A stretch of DNA of 64,000 bases from Sulfuritalea sp. GTDB taxonomy: Bacteria > Pseudomonadota > Gammaproteobacteria > Burkholderiales > Rhodocyclaceae. The position numbers and the translations under genes were made by a program. Below the pieces are notes generated by a model, which saw nothing but the letters and a program-made list of their open reading frames with translations, searched no databases and was not told where the DNA came from. Positions within the stretch are counted from its first letter, which is position 1. Every line of letters starts with the position of its first letter. Positions 8,030 to 16,548 of this stretch are shown one piece after another. The stretch covers positions 48,362 to 112,361 of the forward strand of contig NZ_JAFLDR010000013.1 in assembly GCF_017302275.1 (NCBI RefSeq), written 5' to 3'.

Positions 8030-9166
8030 ATGGCATTCATTCTTGCGGCACTTGCGGCGGCCCTGGTCGTGACGCTCTTCGTCATGCGTCGCAGCTTTGC
8101 CGACTCTCGCTTGCAACAGGGGATTCCGCCCGGAACCCGATTGACGGCATGGACCCGCGAGGCCAACCTCAAGGGCTGGGGGCGCGCGGGCGGACTGGGG
8201 GTGGCGGCAGGCCTTCTGCTCAGCCTTGCGCTGCGGCTGTTCGACGATTCGGCGATTGCGGGGACCAGCCTCTGGTTGCTGCTGGCGGCGACACCGGTGT
8301 TTGTCGCCGGCCTGGCGGACGATTTCACGCAGCGCGTGCGTCCCTCGCTGCGACTGGTGGCGGCATTCGTTTCGGCGCTGCTGGCCGGACTGTTCCTCGA
8401 CACCTGGGTGAATCGGATCGATGTGCCCGCACTCGACGTGGCTTTCGCCATTCCCGCCGTGGCCATCGCGTTCTCGTGCCTGATGGTGGCGGGCCTGGTC
8501 AATGCATTCAACATCATCGACGGCTTCAACGGGCTGGCCGGCGGCGTCGCCAGCCTGATCCTGGTCGGCATCGCCTACGTCGCCTTCAAGGTCGGCGATC
8601 TCGTGGTGCTGACGGCGTCGCTCACGGCGATCGGCGCCATCGCCGGCTTCATGCTCTTCAACTTTCCGCGCGGCCTGATCTACCTCGGCGACGGTGGCGC
8701 CTACCTGCTGGGGTTCTGGATCGGCGAACTGCTGATCATGCTGGTGGCGCGCAACCCGCAGGTATCGGCCTGGTTTCCGGCGCTGCTGTGTTCCTACCCG
8801 GTGTGCGAAATGCTGTTCTCGATCTACCGCCGCGCCTTTGTCCGCCGCTCCCATCCCGGCGCGCCGGACATCGCGCATTTGCACCACCTGATCTACAAGC
8901 GCCTGGTGCGCTGGCTGGCCGGCCCGAGCGGAATGCAGGTCAGGCACGAACATGGCAACGCGCTGACCTCGCCCTATCTCTGGATTCTCACGTCGATCGG
9001 CGTGGGGCCGGCGGTGGTCTTCTGGCAAAAGACGCTTGTCCTGCAGATCGGCTGCATCGTCTTTGCGGCAGCCTACGTGTATGCCTACGTGCGCATCGTG
9101 CGCTTCCGCTCGCCGCGCTGGTGGTCGCTGCGGCGTACGCCACCCGGACCCACGGAAAAACCCTGA
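8030..9166 (+). CDS. undecaprenyl-phosphate sugar-1-phosphate transferase (WecA/MraY family)
   Basis: A 378-residue polytopic membrane enzyme with about ten hydrophobic segments. Family motifs are AGLADDF (the Asp pair), NAFNIIDGFNGLAGG, LFNFPRGLIYLGDGGAYLLGF and, near residue 285, HLHHLIYKR, the conserved His-rich cytoplasmic loop. These proteins move HexNAc-1-phosphate from a UDP-sugar to undecaprenyl phosphate and so prime a lipid-linked glycan. In this locus it is the likely initiating enzyme. The start ATG follows a weak GGCGG sequence. The next gene begins 2 bp after the stop codon. The exact sugar is undetermined. Confidence 0.88.
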   Translation: MAFILAALAAALVVTLFVMRRSFADSRLQQGIPPGTRLTAWTREANLKGWGRAGGLGVAAGLLLSLALRLFDDSAIAGTSLWLLLAATPVFVAGLADDFTQRVRPSLRLVAAFVSALLAGLFLDTWVNRIDVPALDVAFAIPAVAIAFSCLMVAGLVNAFNIIDGFNGLAGGVASLILVGIAYVAFKVGDLVVLTASLTAIGAIAGFMLFNFPRGLIYLGDGGAYLLGFWIGELLIMLVARNPQVSAWFPALLCSYPVCEMLFSIYRRAFVRRSHPGAPDIAHLHHLIYKRLVRWLAGPSGMQVRHEHGNALTSPYLWILTSIGVGPAVVFWQKTLVLQIGCIVFAAAYVYAYVRIVRFRSPRWWSLRRTPPGPTEKP

Positions 9167-9168
9167 CG

Positions 9169-11910
9169 ATGCTGCGACACGCGACATTCTGGAACACCCT
9201 GGCAGGCACGCTCATCCTGGCAATCGTTTCCGCCACGCCGATCATGATGAGTTCGATCATGGACCGCGGTTACGAGGTCGCCAAGCTTGCACTCGCCGAG
9301 CCACTGGCATTGCTTGCCCTGGCGTCGATCCTGATGGCCAAAGGCTGGCGCCGGCAAGGCGCGGGGTCCGGCGAAGCGCGGGTGGCCACGCTGTGCTTCC
9401 TCGCATTCCTCCTCCTGGCGGGTATCTCGACCCTGCTCTCGGCGCAGCCGGCGGTAGCGTTTTTCGGCGGCTATTTCAGGCGCGAAGGGCTTCTCGCGTG
9501 GACCGCCTACGCCGCGTTCTTCATTGCGGTCCTGCGCTGGACTCCGGGCCGTTCCCGGTCTGGCGTCATCGAGATCGTGGAACTGCTCCTGCTTGCCAGC
9601 GTCATCCCTGCCGCCTATGCGATCCAGCAACGCCTGGGCCTGGATTTCTTTTTCGTAGGCAATCGCGATCCGGGGCGACCGAACGGGACGCTGGGCAACC
9701 CGGTGTTCCTAGGCGCGTATTTCGCAGTGCTGCTGCCGGTCGCGGTGGTCCGTTGCTGGCTTGGGCGTCACCGCCTGGCCGAGTTGGCCCTGTGGCTGCC
9801 GATCATCCTGCTCCAGGCCACCGGCCTGCTGATATCCCAAAGCCGCGGGCCGCTGCTGGCGCTGGTCCTGGGTTTGGGATTGCTGGCCGTCCTCGCGGCC
9901 GGATTCAGGCGGTCGCGAGGCACCTTCGTTGCCATCGGGGTCCTGTTGGTCGCGGTCATCGCCATGCTGGTGCTGATCAATGCCAATGTCACTGCCCAGC
10001 GCGTGGCCCGCGACCTTCCCGTGCTCGGACGGCTGATATACAACCTGGAAGGCAGCCAGCCGGGAACCGCGACCTCGCTGGCTTCGCGCAGCACGGCGGC
10101 ACGCCTTGGCATCTGGAAGGCTGCCACGGAAACCTATGTCGCGGCACCCACCTCCGCGAAACTGTTCGGATTCGGGCCGGAGTCCGCATACACCCACTAT
10201 TACCCGCACCTGCCGGACGAAGTGATGCAGGTCGACGGCTATTGGCAATCGAACTCCTACGACCGTTTCCACGCCGACACGCTGGACATCGCTCTTAACT
10301 ACGGGATTTTCGGCTGGCTTGCTTACTTCGGCCTGTTCAGCGCAGTCCTGATCGCGGCAGCGAGAGCCCTCTTCGGAGTCGGCGGCAGGTGGCTGTATCT
10401 GGCGTTCACGCTGATACCCCTCGCAGTCGCTGCGATAGCCGCCGGATTGGCCCGGTTCGTTGGCCTGCCATCGACGATGGTACCCGCCGTGGGGATCGGC
10501 GTCGGTGGTGGCTGGCTTCTCGTATTGGCGGCCTTCGCCTGGCGCGCCTCTCGCAATGGCTTGCCCGAAAGCCTCCGCTCGCGCCCGGAACTGTGGATGC
10601 TGCTGGCTGCGCTCACCTCGTCGCTACTGGTGTTCTGGATCGACGTCCAGGTGAATATTCCGACCCTGACCAGCCGATTGATTTCGTTCGGAATCGCCGC
10701 CCTGGTGCTTGCCGTGGCATCGGGCTTGTCGAACCCGGCCGGCGAGGAAAGCCCCGTGCTCGCGACCACCCCATCGTGGGCAGTGGTGTTCCCAATCATC
10801 GCCGCCTGCGCGAGTTTCCTGCCGGCGGTCGCCCTGGATGCGAGCATGCGCGCCCAGGAAACCGAGCGCTGGTGGCTGAGCGGGATTCCCATCGGATCGC
10901 TGCTGGCACTCGGCGCGCTCCACGCATGGATTCGAAGCGCGGCAGACAGTGGCCGTCCGGCTCACGTGTTGCGCTGGACCACGATCGTCACGGGATTCGC
11001 GGCCGCCTATGCGATGCTGCATTGGCTACTGGTCCCGAATGTCGGGCCGCTTGTCGATCCGCAAAATGTCGCCCGACTCACCGGTATCGCTGGCGTCGGC
11101 GGCCTGTTCATCCTCCTGATTTCCGTCGCCGCGGCGGTGACGGCCTGGCGGCAGGGTCGGATGACGGCAGAACCCAAGATTTCCATCCGTTCCATGTTCG
11201 TCGCACTTCCCGCATTCGTACTCGCCGGACTCGCCGGGTTCTTCGCCTTGACGGCACTCAAAGCCGACATCGGATCGACCGTCGGAAACTGGGCGGCAAA
11301 CAAGCAACCCGATGTCAGCGATCGGATCCTGCTGGCAACAATCGCTGCGATGCCCCACGAGCGTCACTACCAGCGGCAGCGAACCTTCGATTTGCTCGCC
11401 CGCGCCATGGAAGAAGTCAAGCATTCCAGCTCGGCCGAAAATTTCCCGAAAATTCGCGGCCTGCTGGATCAAGCCGAAGATCAGGCACGGGAGGCCATGC
11501 GCCGGTTCCCCGCGGACCCGTGGATCGTCCTTGCCGTTGCCAACGTGATGCAGATACGGGCACTTTCTGCCATTCGACCATTTGCGCCTGAAGATGGCGG
11601 AAAAGCCGCACTGGAGGCCGACGAGCTTTTTGCCCGAGCGTATGAAATATTCCCCAACCAGCCATTGCTGCTACGAAACTGGGCTCAGTTAAGGTTCAAT
11701 GAAGGGGACAATCGGAGCGCATTTCGCCTGCTTGACCACATGGAGGCCGCTATACCCAACGAGATCGAGCCGTATTCCGAGAGGGTGATTATGGCAAAAC
11801 AAATCAATGACATGGATACCGTTAACGAGACCATTGAGCGAGCCAGGCAGCGGCTCGACGAAAACGGAATTCAACGCCTGCTGGCTGTTGTCGGGATACA
11901 ACAAAAATAG
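9169..11910 (+). CDS. O-antigen ligase/polymerase-like membrane protein with C-terminal TPR region
   Basis: About 913 residues. The first 700 or so hold many transmembrane helices, with GNPVFLGAYFAVLLPVAVV, LLISQSRGPLLALVLG and a large periplasmic loop ending HADTLDIALNYGIFGWLAYFG, the pattern of Wzy_C/WaaL O-antigen ligases. The last 200 residues (LLDQAEDQAREAMRRFPADPW, ELFARAYEIFPNQPLLLRNWAQLRFNEGD) are helical TPR-like repeats. The start is the ATG at 9169, 2 bp after the priming transferase, so the two are co-translated. Likely role: polymerising the lipid-linked repeat unit, or ligating it to an acceptor (lipid or protein), on the periplasmic side. The TPR tail could bind the acceptor or a partner; that part is inference. 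Confidence 0.82.
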   Translation: MLRHATFWNTLAGTLILAIVSATPIMMSSIMDRGYEVAKLALAEPLALLALASILMAKGWRRQGAGSGEARVATLCFLAFLLLAGISTLLSAQPAVAFFGGYFRREGLLAWTAYAAFFIAVLRWTPGRSRSGVIEIVELLLLASVIPAAYAIQQRLGLDFFFVGNRDPGRPNGTLGNPVFLGAYFAVLLPVAVVRCWLGRHRLAELALWLPIILLQATGLLISQSRGPLLALVLGLGLLAVLAAGFRRSRGTFVAIGVLLVAVIAMLVLINANVTAQRVARDLPVLGRLIYNLEGSQPGTATSLASRSTAARLGIWKAATETYVAAPTSAKLFGFGPESAYTHYYPHLPDEVMQVDGYWQSNSYDRFHADTLDIALNYGIFGWLAYFGLFSAVLIAAARALFGVGGRWLYLAFTLIPLAVAAIAAGLARFVGLPSTMVPAVGIGVGGGWLLVLAAFAWRASRNGLPESLRSRPELWMLLAALTSSLLVFWIDVQVNIPTLTSRLISFGIAALVLAVASGLSNPAGEESPVLATTPSWAVVFPIIAACASFLPAVALDASMRAQETERWWLSGIPIGSLLALGALHAWIRSAADSGRPAHVLRWTTIVTGFAAAYAMLHWLLVPNVGPLVDPQNVARLTGIAGVGGLFILLISVAAAVTAWRQGRMTAEPKISIRSMFVALPAFVLAGLAGFFALTALKADIGSTVGNWAANKQPDVSDRILLATIAAMPHERHYQRQRTFDLLARAMEEVKHSSSAENFPKIRGLLDQAEDQAREAMRRFPADPWIVLAVANVMQIRALSAIRPFAPEDGGKAALEADELFARAYEIFPNQPLLLRNWAQLRFNEGDNRSAFRLLDHMEAAIPNEIEPYSERVIMAKQINDMDTVNETIERARQRLDENGIQRLLAVVGIQQK

Positions 11911-11969
11911 CTTCTGCATATTCATTGCGGACACGCTGGCGGCAAATCTGATAATATTGGTAGCTAGTA

Positions 11970-11989
11970 ACCCTGCCATATGGCAAGGT
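11970..11989. promoter_or_regulatory. 20-bp imperfect palindrome upstream of the barrel gene
   Basis: A perfect TGCCATATGGCA core at 11974-11985 extends with one mismatch per arm to ACC...GGT. It sits about 40 bp before the ATG at 12024, just after the A+T-rich TGATAATATT at 11949-11958 that could be a -10 region. It may be an operator; the binder is unknown. Confidence 0.35.
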
Positions 11990-12023
11990 ATTAAATCGAA
12001 AGCAATAAGGGGGCAATCGAGCC

Positions 12024-13100
12024 ATGCGGATTTCAACCAGCGTTTCAATCAAAACACTCATCGCCCTTGGGCTGGTCGGTGCAAGCGGCATTGCATCTGC
12101 CACTGCTTCCTCGACCCAGGCGGCAGCGGCAGCGGCAGCTCAACCCAGCAACAATCCCGGCCTGGTTGCCGGCCTTCTGACGACAACCGGCGCCGCGACG
12201 GCGGCAACCATCGGTAGCACGGTTGGCGCGATTGCTGGCAGCGCGGCTGCGGGTGGCGGTTTTGGCGGCGCCCAATCGGCACTCCCCGCCGGTGTTACCC
12301 GTTTGGCACTTCCAGGACAGGGCGGGACCGGTGCGGCTGCAGCCCCAGGTGGCAAGGCATGGAACGCGTGGTTTGCCGCTTCGCAGAATACTGTGTCCTA
12401 CGATTACGCTCCCCTGCAATCCAGCGGCAAAGTCCGTGTTGGCCTGATCGGTGTCGACTACACCTTCAGGAACAATATCGTGGCCGGTATGGCCATTGCT
12501 GCCGACAAGTCCGACATCAACCTGAACTTCGTCGGTGGCAAGCTGACCGGCAAGGGAACCACCTACTCGCCGTATGTCGGCATCCCGCTAAACAAGAACT
12601 GGTCGGCTGACATGTCGGTTGGCTGGGGCAAGACCACGGTTGATACGGAAGTCACCGGTATTACGGGTCGCATGACGGACAATCGCCGTACTGCCAGCTT
12701 GGGTATGTCGTATCGCCAGATGGCGGGCAACGACAACAAGTGGATGCTCACCGGGCGCGGTTCCTACCTCGCGGTCAGGGACAAGCTGGGCGCCTACACG
12801 ATGTCCAACGGTACTTTCGTGCCGGATGCCAGCGTCAGCCTGTCGCAACTGCGCTTTGGTGGTCAGGCGGCCTATAACGCCGGTGTGTTCGTCCCCTATG
12901 CGGGCCTGAATTACATCTATGACGTCAGCGCGCCGAGCCAGGCGGGTGCCGCCAATGACCGTGATGCCTTCCAGGCCGTGCTTGGCTTGAAGTTCAGCGT
13001 CCCGAGCGGCTTCTACGGCGGCCTGCAGTACTCGTCGGAGCTCAACCGCAGCCAGATCAAGAACAACCAGATCATGCTGAACCTGGGCGCACGCTTCTAA
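12024..13100 (+). CDS. outer-membrane beta-barrel protein, autotransporter-domain-like
   Basis: A 358-residue protein with a signal peptide (MRISTSVSIKTLIALGLVGASGIASA), an Ala/Gly-rich segment to about residue 110, and then about 240 residues of alternating short beta-strand patterns such as VGLIGVDYTFRNNIVAGMAIA and YSPYVGIPLNKNWSADMSVGW. It ends in LNLGARF, whose terminal Phe and alternating pattern are the usual signal for outer-membrane barrel assembly. The overall organisation resembles the autotransporter beta-domain. The Gly/Ala-rich N-terminal part is short, so there is no large passenger. It follows the polymerase gene by 113 bp and may be transcribed separately. Its role in the polysaccharide locus is unknown. 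Confidence 0.78.
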   Translation: MRISTSVSIKTLIALGLVGASGIASATASSTQAAAAAAAQPSNNPGLVAGLLTTTGAATAATIGSTVGAIAGSAAAGGGFGGAQSALPAGVTRLALPGQGGTGAAAAPGGKAWNAWFAASQNTVSYDYAPLQSSGKVRVGLIGVDYTFRNNIVAGMAIAADKSDINLNFVGGKLTGKGTTYSPYVGIPLNKNWSADMSVGWGKTTVDTEVTGITGRMTDNRRTASLGMSYRQMAGNDNKWMLTGRGSYLAVRDKLGAYTMSNGTFVPDASVSLSQLRFGGQAAYNAGVFVPYAGLNYIYDVSAPSQAGAANDRDAFQAVLGLKFSVPSGFYGGLQYSSELNRSQIKNNQIMLNLGARF

Positions 13101-13145
13101 GCAAGTTTGAACGGTCGGCAGTTCAGCGCCGACGTAACGCCTCAA

Positions 13146-13973
13146 ATGAAACTGCCGAATTGGGTCATTCCCGGTTCGGCAGTTTTGTTTCTGGGGGCTT
13201 GCGCCCTGCTTCAGGCACCCGCCGAACACGCCTTTGCCATTGCCACCGATGCCGGATTCTCATCGGTCGATCTTCCGGACACGCGGCTGAAGGGCTTCTT
13301 CAGGCTCAAATCCCCACCCGGCGTGGTTCAGACGCTTACGGTCTACATAGAAAGCGACGGCGCCCCCTGGCGAGTGCCGGATGAGCCGCCATTCGATCCG
13401 ACTCCACACAAACCGATGGTGCTGCAGATGGCGGCCGCCGACCCCGGCGGTGCCGTGGCTTACCTTGGTCGTCCGTGCCAGTACCTCACGCCGAGTGCGC
13501 TGGCCCAATGCGATCCGGCCTTGTGGATGCTCGGCCGCTTCAGCGAGGACGCGGTAAAGGCTACGAACGCCGCATTGAGCGCAATGAAGAGGCGTGCGCA
13601 AGCGTCCTCGATCAACCTCGTTGGATACTCTGGTGGCGGTGCGATGGCAGCCTTGGTCGCCGCGCGGCGCGACGACATCAATTGCCTCGTTACGATCGCC
13701 GCCCCGATGGACACCGATGCATGGACCTCGGCAATCGGGGTTTCGCGACTGAGCTATTCACTGAATCCGGCCGACCATGCGAAAAAACTCGGGCCGCTAA
13801 GGCAGACACATTTCCGCGGCCGCAAAGATACCCTGGTGCCGCCGGCAACTAGCCGCCGCTTTTTGACGCAGGTTCCGGGCGCACGGGTGGTTGACAAGGA
13901 GGACTACGACCACCAATGCTGCTGGAAGGAGGACTGGAAGGAGTTGCGAGTCCAGTCCTGCCTCACAAGATAG
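13146..13973 (+). CDS. alpha/beta-hydrolase-type lipoprotein
   Basis: About 275 residues from the ATG at 13146. The N-terminus MKLPNWVIPGSAVLFLGACA has a hydrophobic core and an LGAC lipobox, predicting a lipidated envelope protein. The nucleophile elbow GYSGGGA (about residue 160), an Asp in RGRKDTLVPP and a late His in DYDHQCCW complete a plausible Ser-Asp-His triad. An upstream in-frame TTG at 13107 would put 13 charged residues ahead of the signal peptide and is less likely. A strong terminator-like hairpin overlaps codons 2-14. The substrate is unknown; an esterase or deacylase acting on envelope glycans is only a guess. Confidence 0.72.
   Translation: MKLPNWVIPGSAVLFLGACALLQAPAEHAFAIATDAGFSSVDLPDTRLKGFFRLKSPPGVVQTLTVYIESDGAPWRVPDEPPFDPTPHKPMVLQMAAADPGGAVAYLGRPCQYLTPSALAQCDPALWMLGRFSEDAVKATNAALSAMKRRAQASSINLVGYSGGGAMAALVAARRDDINCLVTIAAPMDTDAWTSAIGVSRLSYSLNPADHAKKLGPLRQTHFRGRKDTLVPPATSRRFLTQVPGARVVDKEDYDHQCCWKEDWKELRVQSCLTR
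13149..13190 (+). terminator. terminator-like hairpin overlapping the hydrolase start
   Basis: AAACTGCCGAA (13149-13159) pairs perfectly with TTCGGCAGTTT (13175-13185). The 15-nt loop can itself pair GGG with CCC, and TGTTT follows. It lies about 50 bp after the barrel gene and begins right after the ATG at 13146. Confidence 0.6.
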
Positions 13974-13992
13974 CCGGGAGTTAGAAAACGGT

Positions 13993-14706
13993 TCAGCGGA
14001 ACGAGGGCATCTGGTGGATCACGTTTACCGGCTGCATCGTCAGGGACTGCATCAGCGAATCGAATCCGCCACCCTGTTGCAGGAATACCGGGGTCGAATC
14101 GAGGATGTACAGGGGCGCCTCGCCGGGCTTCGGCTTGTCGGGCGCAAATGCCGTCTGTTCCTTCTTCACGTCCAGCGCGGGACCCGCCGCCAGCTTGATG
14201 TTGGTGGCGCCGTCGTGGACATAGTCGTAAACGCCGGCGCGGGCGTCCGGGGTGTCCTCGGCGACGATGGCAACTTCGAAATCCGTGCCCCGAATACCCA
14301 CCGTGGCAGTGGCTGCAGTCACCTGGACGCGATCGCGTGACGTCTTGCCGATCAGGCCCGTCAGGAAGCGGGCGGCGCCCCTGAGCAGGGAAAACTGCGC
14401 GGTGTCCGTCGACTTCTTTTCGTACTTGAAGTCATCCAGCTTGAATTGTGTGTTCGGTCGCAATGCGACGACCGAATCATCGGCGAGTTTCAGAACAACT
14501 TCGCTCTTGGCCTGGGTGGCCACCGTATCGCCCGACTGGATTCTTTCGTTCGGCCCGGCCTTGCGCGATTGCTTGTCTGTCCCCGTTATCGTGACCTCGC
14601 CAGACAATTTGTCGATGGACCCTGACTCGGCCGCGAAAACCGCACCTGCAAGCGCGAGCAGGAGGATCGAAAAGCTGAGTTTCCTTGCTGAATGCAATGA
14701 CTTCAT
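13993..14706 (-). CDS. FecR-domain periplasmic protein
   Basis: A 237-residue exported protein with a signal peptide (MKSLHSARKLSFSILLLALAGAVFA). Its FecR domain has SGEVTITGTDKQSRKAGPNERIQSGDTVATQAKSEVVLKLADDSVVALRPNTQFKLDDF and ATVGIRGTDFEV. Stand-alone FecR-domain proteins lacking an anti-sigma N-terminal helix are common in betaproteobacteria and sit in the periplasm, sometimes with adhesins or cyclases. There is no sigma factor or TonB receptor gene beside it. It converges on the hydrolase gene with a 19-bp gap. The length of about 240 residues is normal for this type. The specific role is unknown. Confidence 0.8.
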   Translation of the reverse strand: MKSLHSARKLSFSILLLALAGAVFAAESGSIDKLSGEVTITGTDKQSRKAGPNERIQSGDTVATQAKSEVVLKLADDSVVALRPNTQFKLDDFKYEKKSTDTAQFSLLRGAARFLTGLIGKTSRDRVQVTAATATVGIRGTDFEVAIVAEDTPDARAGVYDYVHDGATNIKLAAGPALDVKKEQTAFAPDKPKPGEAPLYILDSTPVFLQQGGGFDSLMQSLTMQPVNVIHQMPSFR

Positions 14707-14876
14707 TGTGATTCTCTCCTGACGGGACGTCGTTATGACGCAACATTTTCAGATTAAACCATGAGGTTCGATCATTCAAGGAAATATGCCCGGCAACATG
14801 CCCGGAACAAGAGAATCGACCGGGCAAGAAAAGTCGCGGAAAACCGGCCTGCATGGCCTGCAGCACTTCAAGGATC

Positions 14877-14921
<45 letters not shown>

Positions 14922-15035
14922 TTTTTTAGGCTTGGCGAGAACATCGATTTTTCAACAGTTTCACGTAGCCGGCACCGCGCCGGGTTCTCAAGAAGTCGCA
15001 GAAATTCGGGCAATTCATCAGGAGGCAGTTACGAA

Positions 15036-15242
15036 ATGGTTACGCAGAACAAAGCGCAGCGGCGCAAGTCGAGCATGCATATTTCGGTAGATTCGGGATT
15101 GAAGGTGCGGCTGCAAAAAGTCGCAGAGCGTATGAATATCCCGGTGTCGCATTTGACCTCGTTAGCTTTGAGTCGGGCCGTTCGAGGCTTCGAGCTCGAG
15201 GTAGGGCTGGCCAATGTGGCGGCGGGTGGAGTAGAGCCATGA
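15036..15242 (+). CDS. putative ribbon-helix-helix DNA-binding protein
   Basis: 68 residues from the ATG at 15036, with GGAGG at 15021-15025 correctly placed. In-frame sequence upstream runs through the tRNA-derived attachment repeat, so it is not coding. MHISVDSGLKVRLQKVAERMNIPVSHLTSLALSRAVRGFELE has the short-strand, helix, helix pattern of Arc/CopG-like proteins. It is the first gene of the element and its TGA overlaps the next ATG (ATGA). A regulator of the element is the likely role; a function in copy number or excision control is inference. Confidence 0.6.
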   Translation: MVTQNKAQRRKSSMHISVDSGLKVRLQKVAERMNIPVSHLTSLALSRAVRGFELEVGLANVAAGGVEP

Positions 15243-15436
15243 GACTGCCTTGGGATCCCAACTTCGAGGAGTTGAGGCGGCGAAAGGGCTTTACTTATTT
15301 CTGGTGGTGGTACTTGTCCCTTGTGTTCGTCCTAGGGCCGACGATGGCGCTTGTAATCAAGTACCCGAGTTTCCGGTGGGTCGGTCACCTGGCGGCGAGC
15401 ATCACCGAACTGGAATTCAAACGTTGTGATCGTTGA
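15239..15436 (+). CDS. small membrane protein of the integrated element
   Basis: 65 residues, starting at the ATG that overlaps the stop of the ribbon-helix-helix gene. It has a charged N-terminus (MRLPWDPNFEELRRRKGF), one Trp/Tyr-rich hydrophobic segment TYFWWWYLSLVFVLGPTMALVI of about 22 residues, and a short polar tail. One membrane pass is predicted. No family is recognised. Size and position resemble small membrane proteins of filamentous phages or satellites, but there is no sequence evidence for that. Confidence 0.5.
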   Translation: MRLPWDPNFEELRRRKGFTYFWWWYLSLVFVLGPTMALVIKYPSFRWVGHLAASITELEFKRCDR

Positions 15437-16209
15437 AATCCTCGATCAGTGCGGTCGCCGGCACGCAGTGCCTGGGCGCGTAGCGCCCAGGAATGATGCG
15501 GGATGGCGAAGCGTGTGGCGGCGCGCAGCGCCGACGACACGCTTCGCCAGGGTCCCGCGTCGGCGCGGCGATCGCACGGCAGGGAATCGGGGGGGGCTAG
15601 CCGTCAATGCCAGTAAGGCCGCTATTCCGTCAAGGGCACCGTGGAATAAATGGGGGGACCCGCGTAGCGGGGGGAACCGTTTATGCCGCGAAAGGCCCTT
15701 GTACGGCCTCCAGCCCCGCAGGGAACGCTCTAGGGGTGGGATTGGGGGGAATTCTCTCTTCCCCCAATCCCATGCCGACAGAGGCGCGGATTCGCATGCC
15801 GAGGATTTGCCGGAGTCGGTTGCGGATCGCTTGCTAGCGGCGGTGTCAGTAGCGCTGATCGGCACGAGGAAATGCAGGCGCGTCGCTCGGCTGCCAGCCC
15901 CGCAAGGGGCGGCAGCCGAGGCGTCCGGCTGCGCCTCTCGGACGGTTGCTGCGGCCCTGAAATGTCACGGAAATCGAACCTGTGGCCGGATCGGAATTTC
16001 GTTTCGGCTTAGTAACACTTACGCCGGAGATTCTCATTTTGATAATTCTATGCTTTCTTTTCTCTGTGAGCGCTTGCGCTGCAAGGCTTTACAAGGATTT
16101 GCGATGTTTCTGCAGAACCGGCAAATCGGCTCGTTTGCGCGCAAATCGCAGTTTTTGCGGTGATTGGTTTCGCAAACAGTGCTTATTGCGGAAGATTGCG
16201 GGAGGGTAA
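15437..16209. other. 773-bp gene-free tract with five strong inverted repeats
   Basis: Stem-loops: 15471-15479 with 15483-15491 (9 bp, GTA loop); 15505-15516 with 15537-15548 (12 bp, inner GGCGC/GCGCC); 15659-15663 with 15667-15671, again with a GTA loop and surrounded by longer imperfect arms; 15737-15748 with 15761-15772 (12 bp); 15886-15895 with 15911-15920 (10 bp, with inner CCCC/GGGG). Farther right is the palindrome TTTGCGCGCAAA (16134-16145) and three copies of GCAAATC in both orientations (16096-16102, 16121-16127, 16141-16147). A long frame at 15426-16163 crosses all the hairpins and looks non-coding. A replication origin, packaging signal or structured RNA is possible. Confidence 0.6.
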
Positions 16210-16548
16210 ATGAAGCGGAAAATGGCTACTGGATTAAGGCTTAATCAGATGCGCGCCTTCATGAAGATTGGGCGTTGGCAATGGGCGGTCAGGTGTTGGG
16301 CGCATCATGGTCGATGGGTTCTTTCAGTTTCCCCCCGGGGGGATCGTGAGGTTCCTTACCACTACCTTAAGGCGGAGAAGTCAGGGCAACCCCGGTTACT
16401 TAAGTCTGAAACGGCGCTGGTAATCGCGCAGCAGTTGTCTGACGAGGGCGTTTATTTCGATCGCCGGTCGTTCGAGTCGGTCACTGCGCCAAAGCCTTGG
16501 CAATCGGTCGAGAATCTTAGCCTCGGACAGGATGTTCACCAGTCCTGA
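16210..16548 (+). CDS. uncharacterised protein of the integrated element
   Basis: 112 residues. ATG at 16210 follows GGAGGG at 16201-16206 with short spacing. The protein is basic at its N-terminus (MKRKMATGLRLNQMRAFMKIGRW) and contains WVLSVSPRGDREVPYHYLKAEKSGQPRLLKSETALVIAQQL, a sheet-then-helix pattern seen in small plasmid-maintenance proteins, though I cannot assign a family. It overlaps the next gene by 17 nt and lies just right of the palindrome and GCAAATC repeats, so those may control it. Confidence 0.55.
   Translation: MKRKMATGLRLNQMRAFMKIGRWQWAVRCWAHHGRWVLSVSPRGDREVPYHYLKAEKSGQPRLLKSETALVIAQQLSDEGVYFDRRSFESVTAPKPWQSVENLSLGQDVHQS

Noticed and set aside
15426-16163. 245-codon open frame across the integrated element's hairpin tract
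   Set aside because: It reads through every inverted repeat, is rich in Arg/Gly/Ala in a manner typical of GC-rich noncoding DNA, and has no good ribosome-binding site or recognisable fold.
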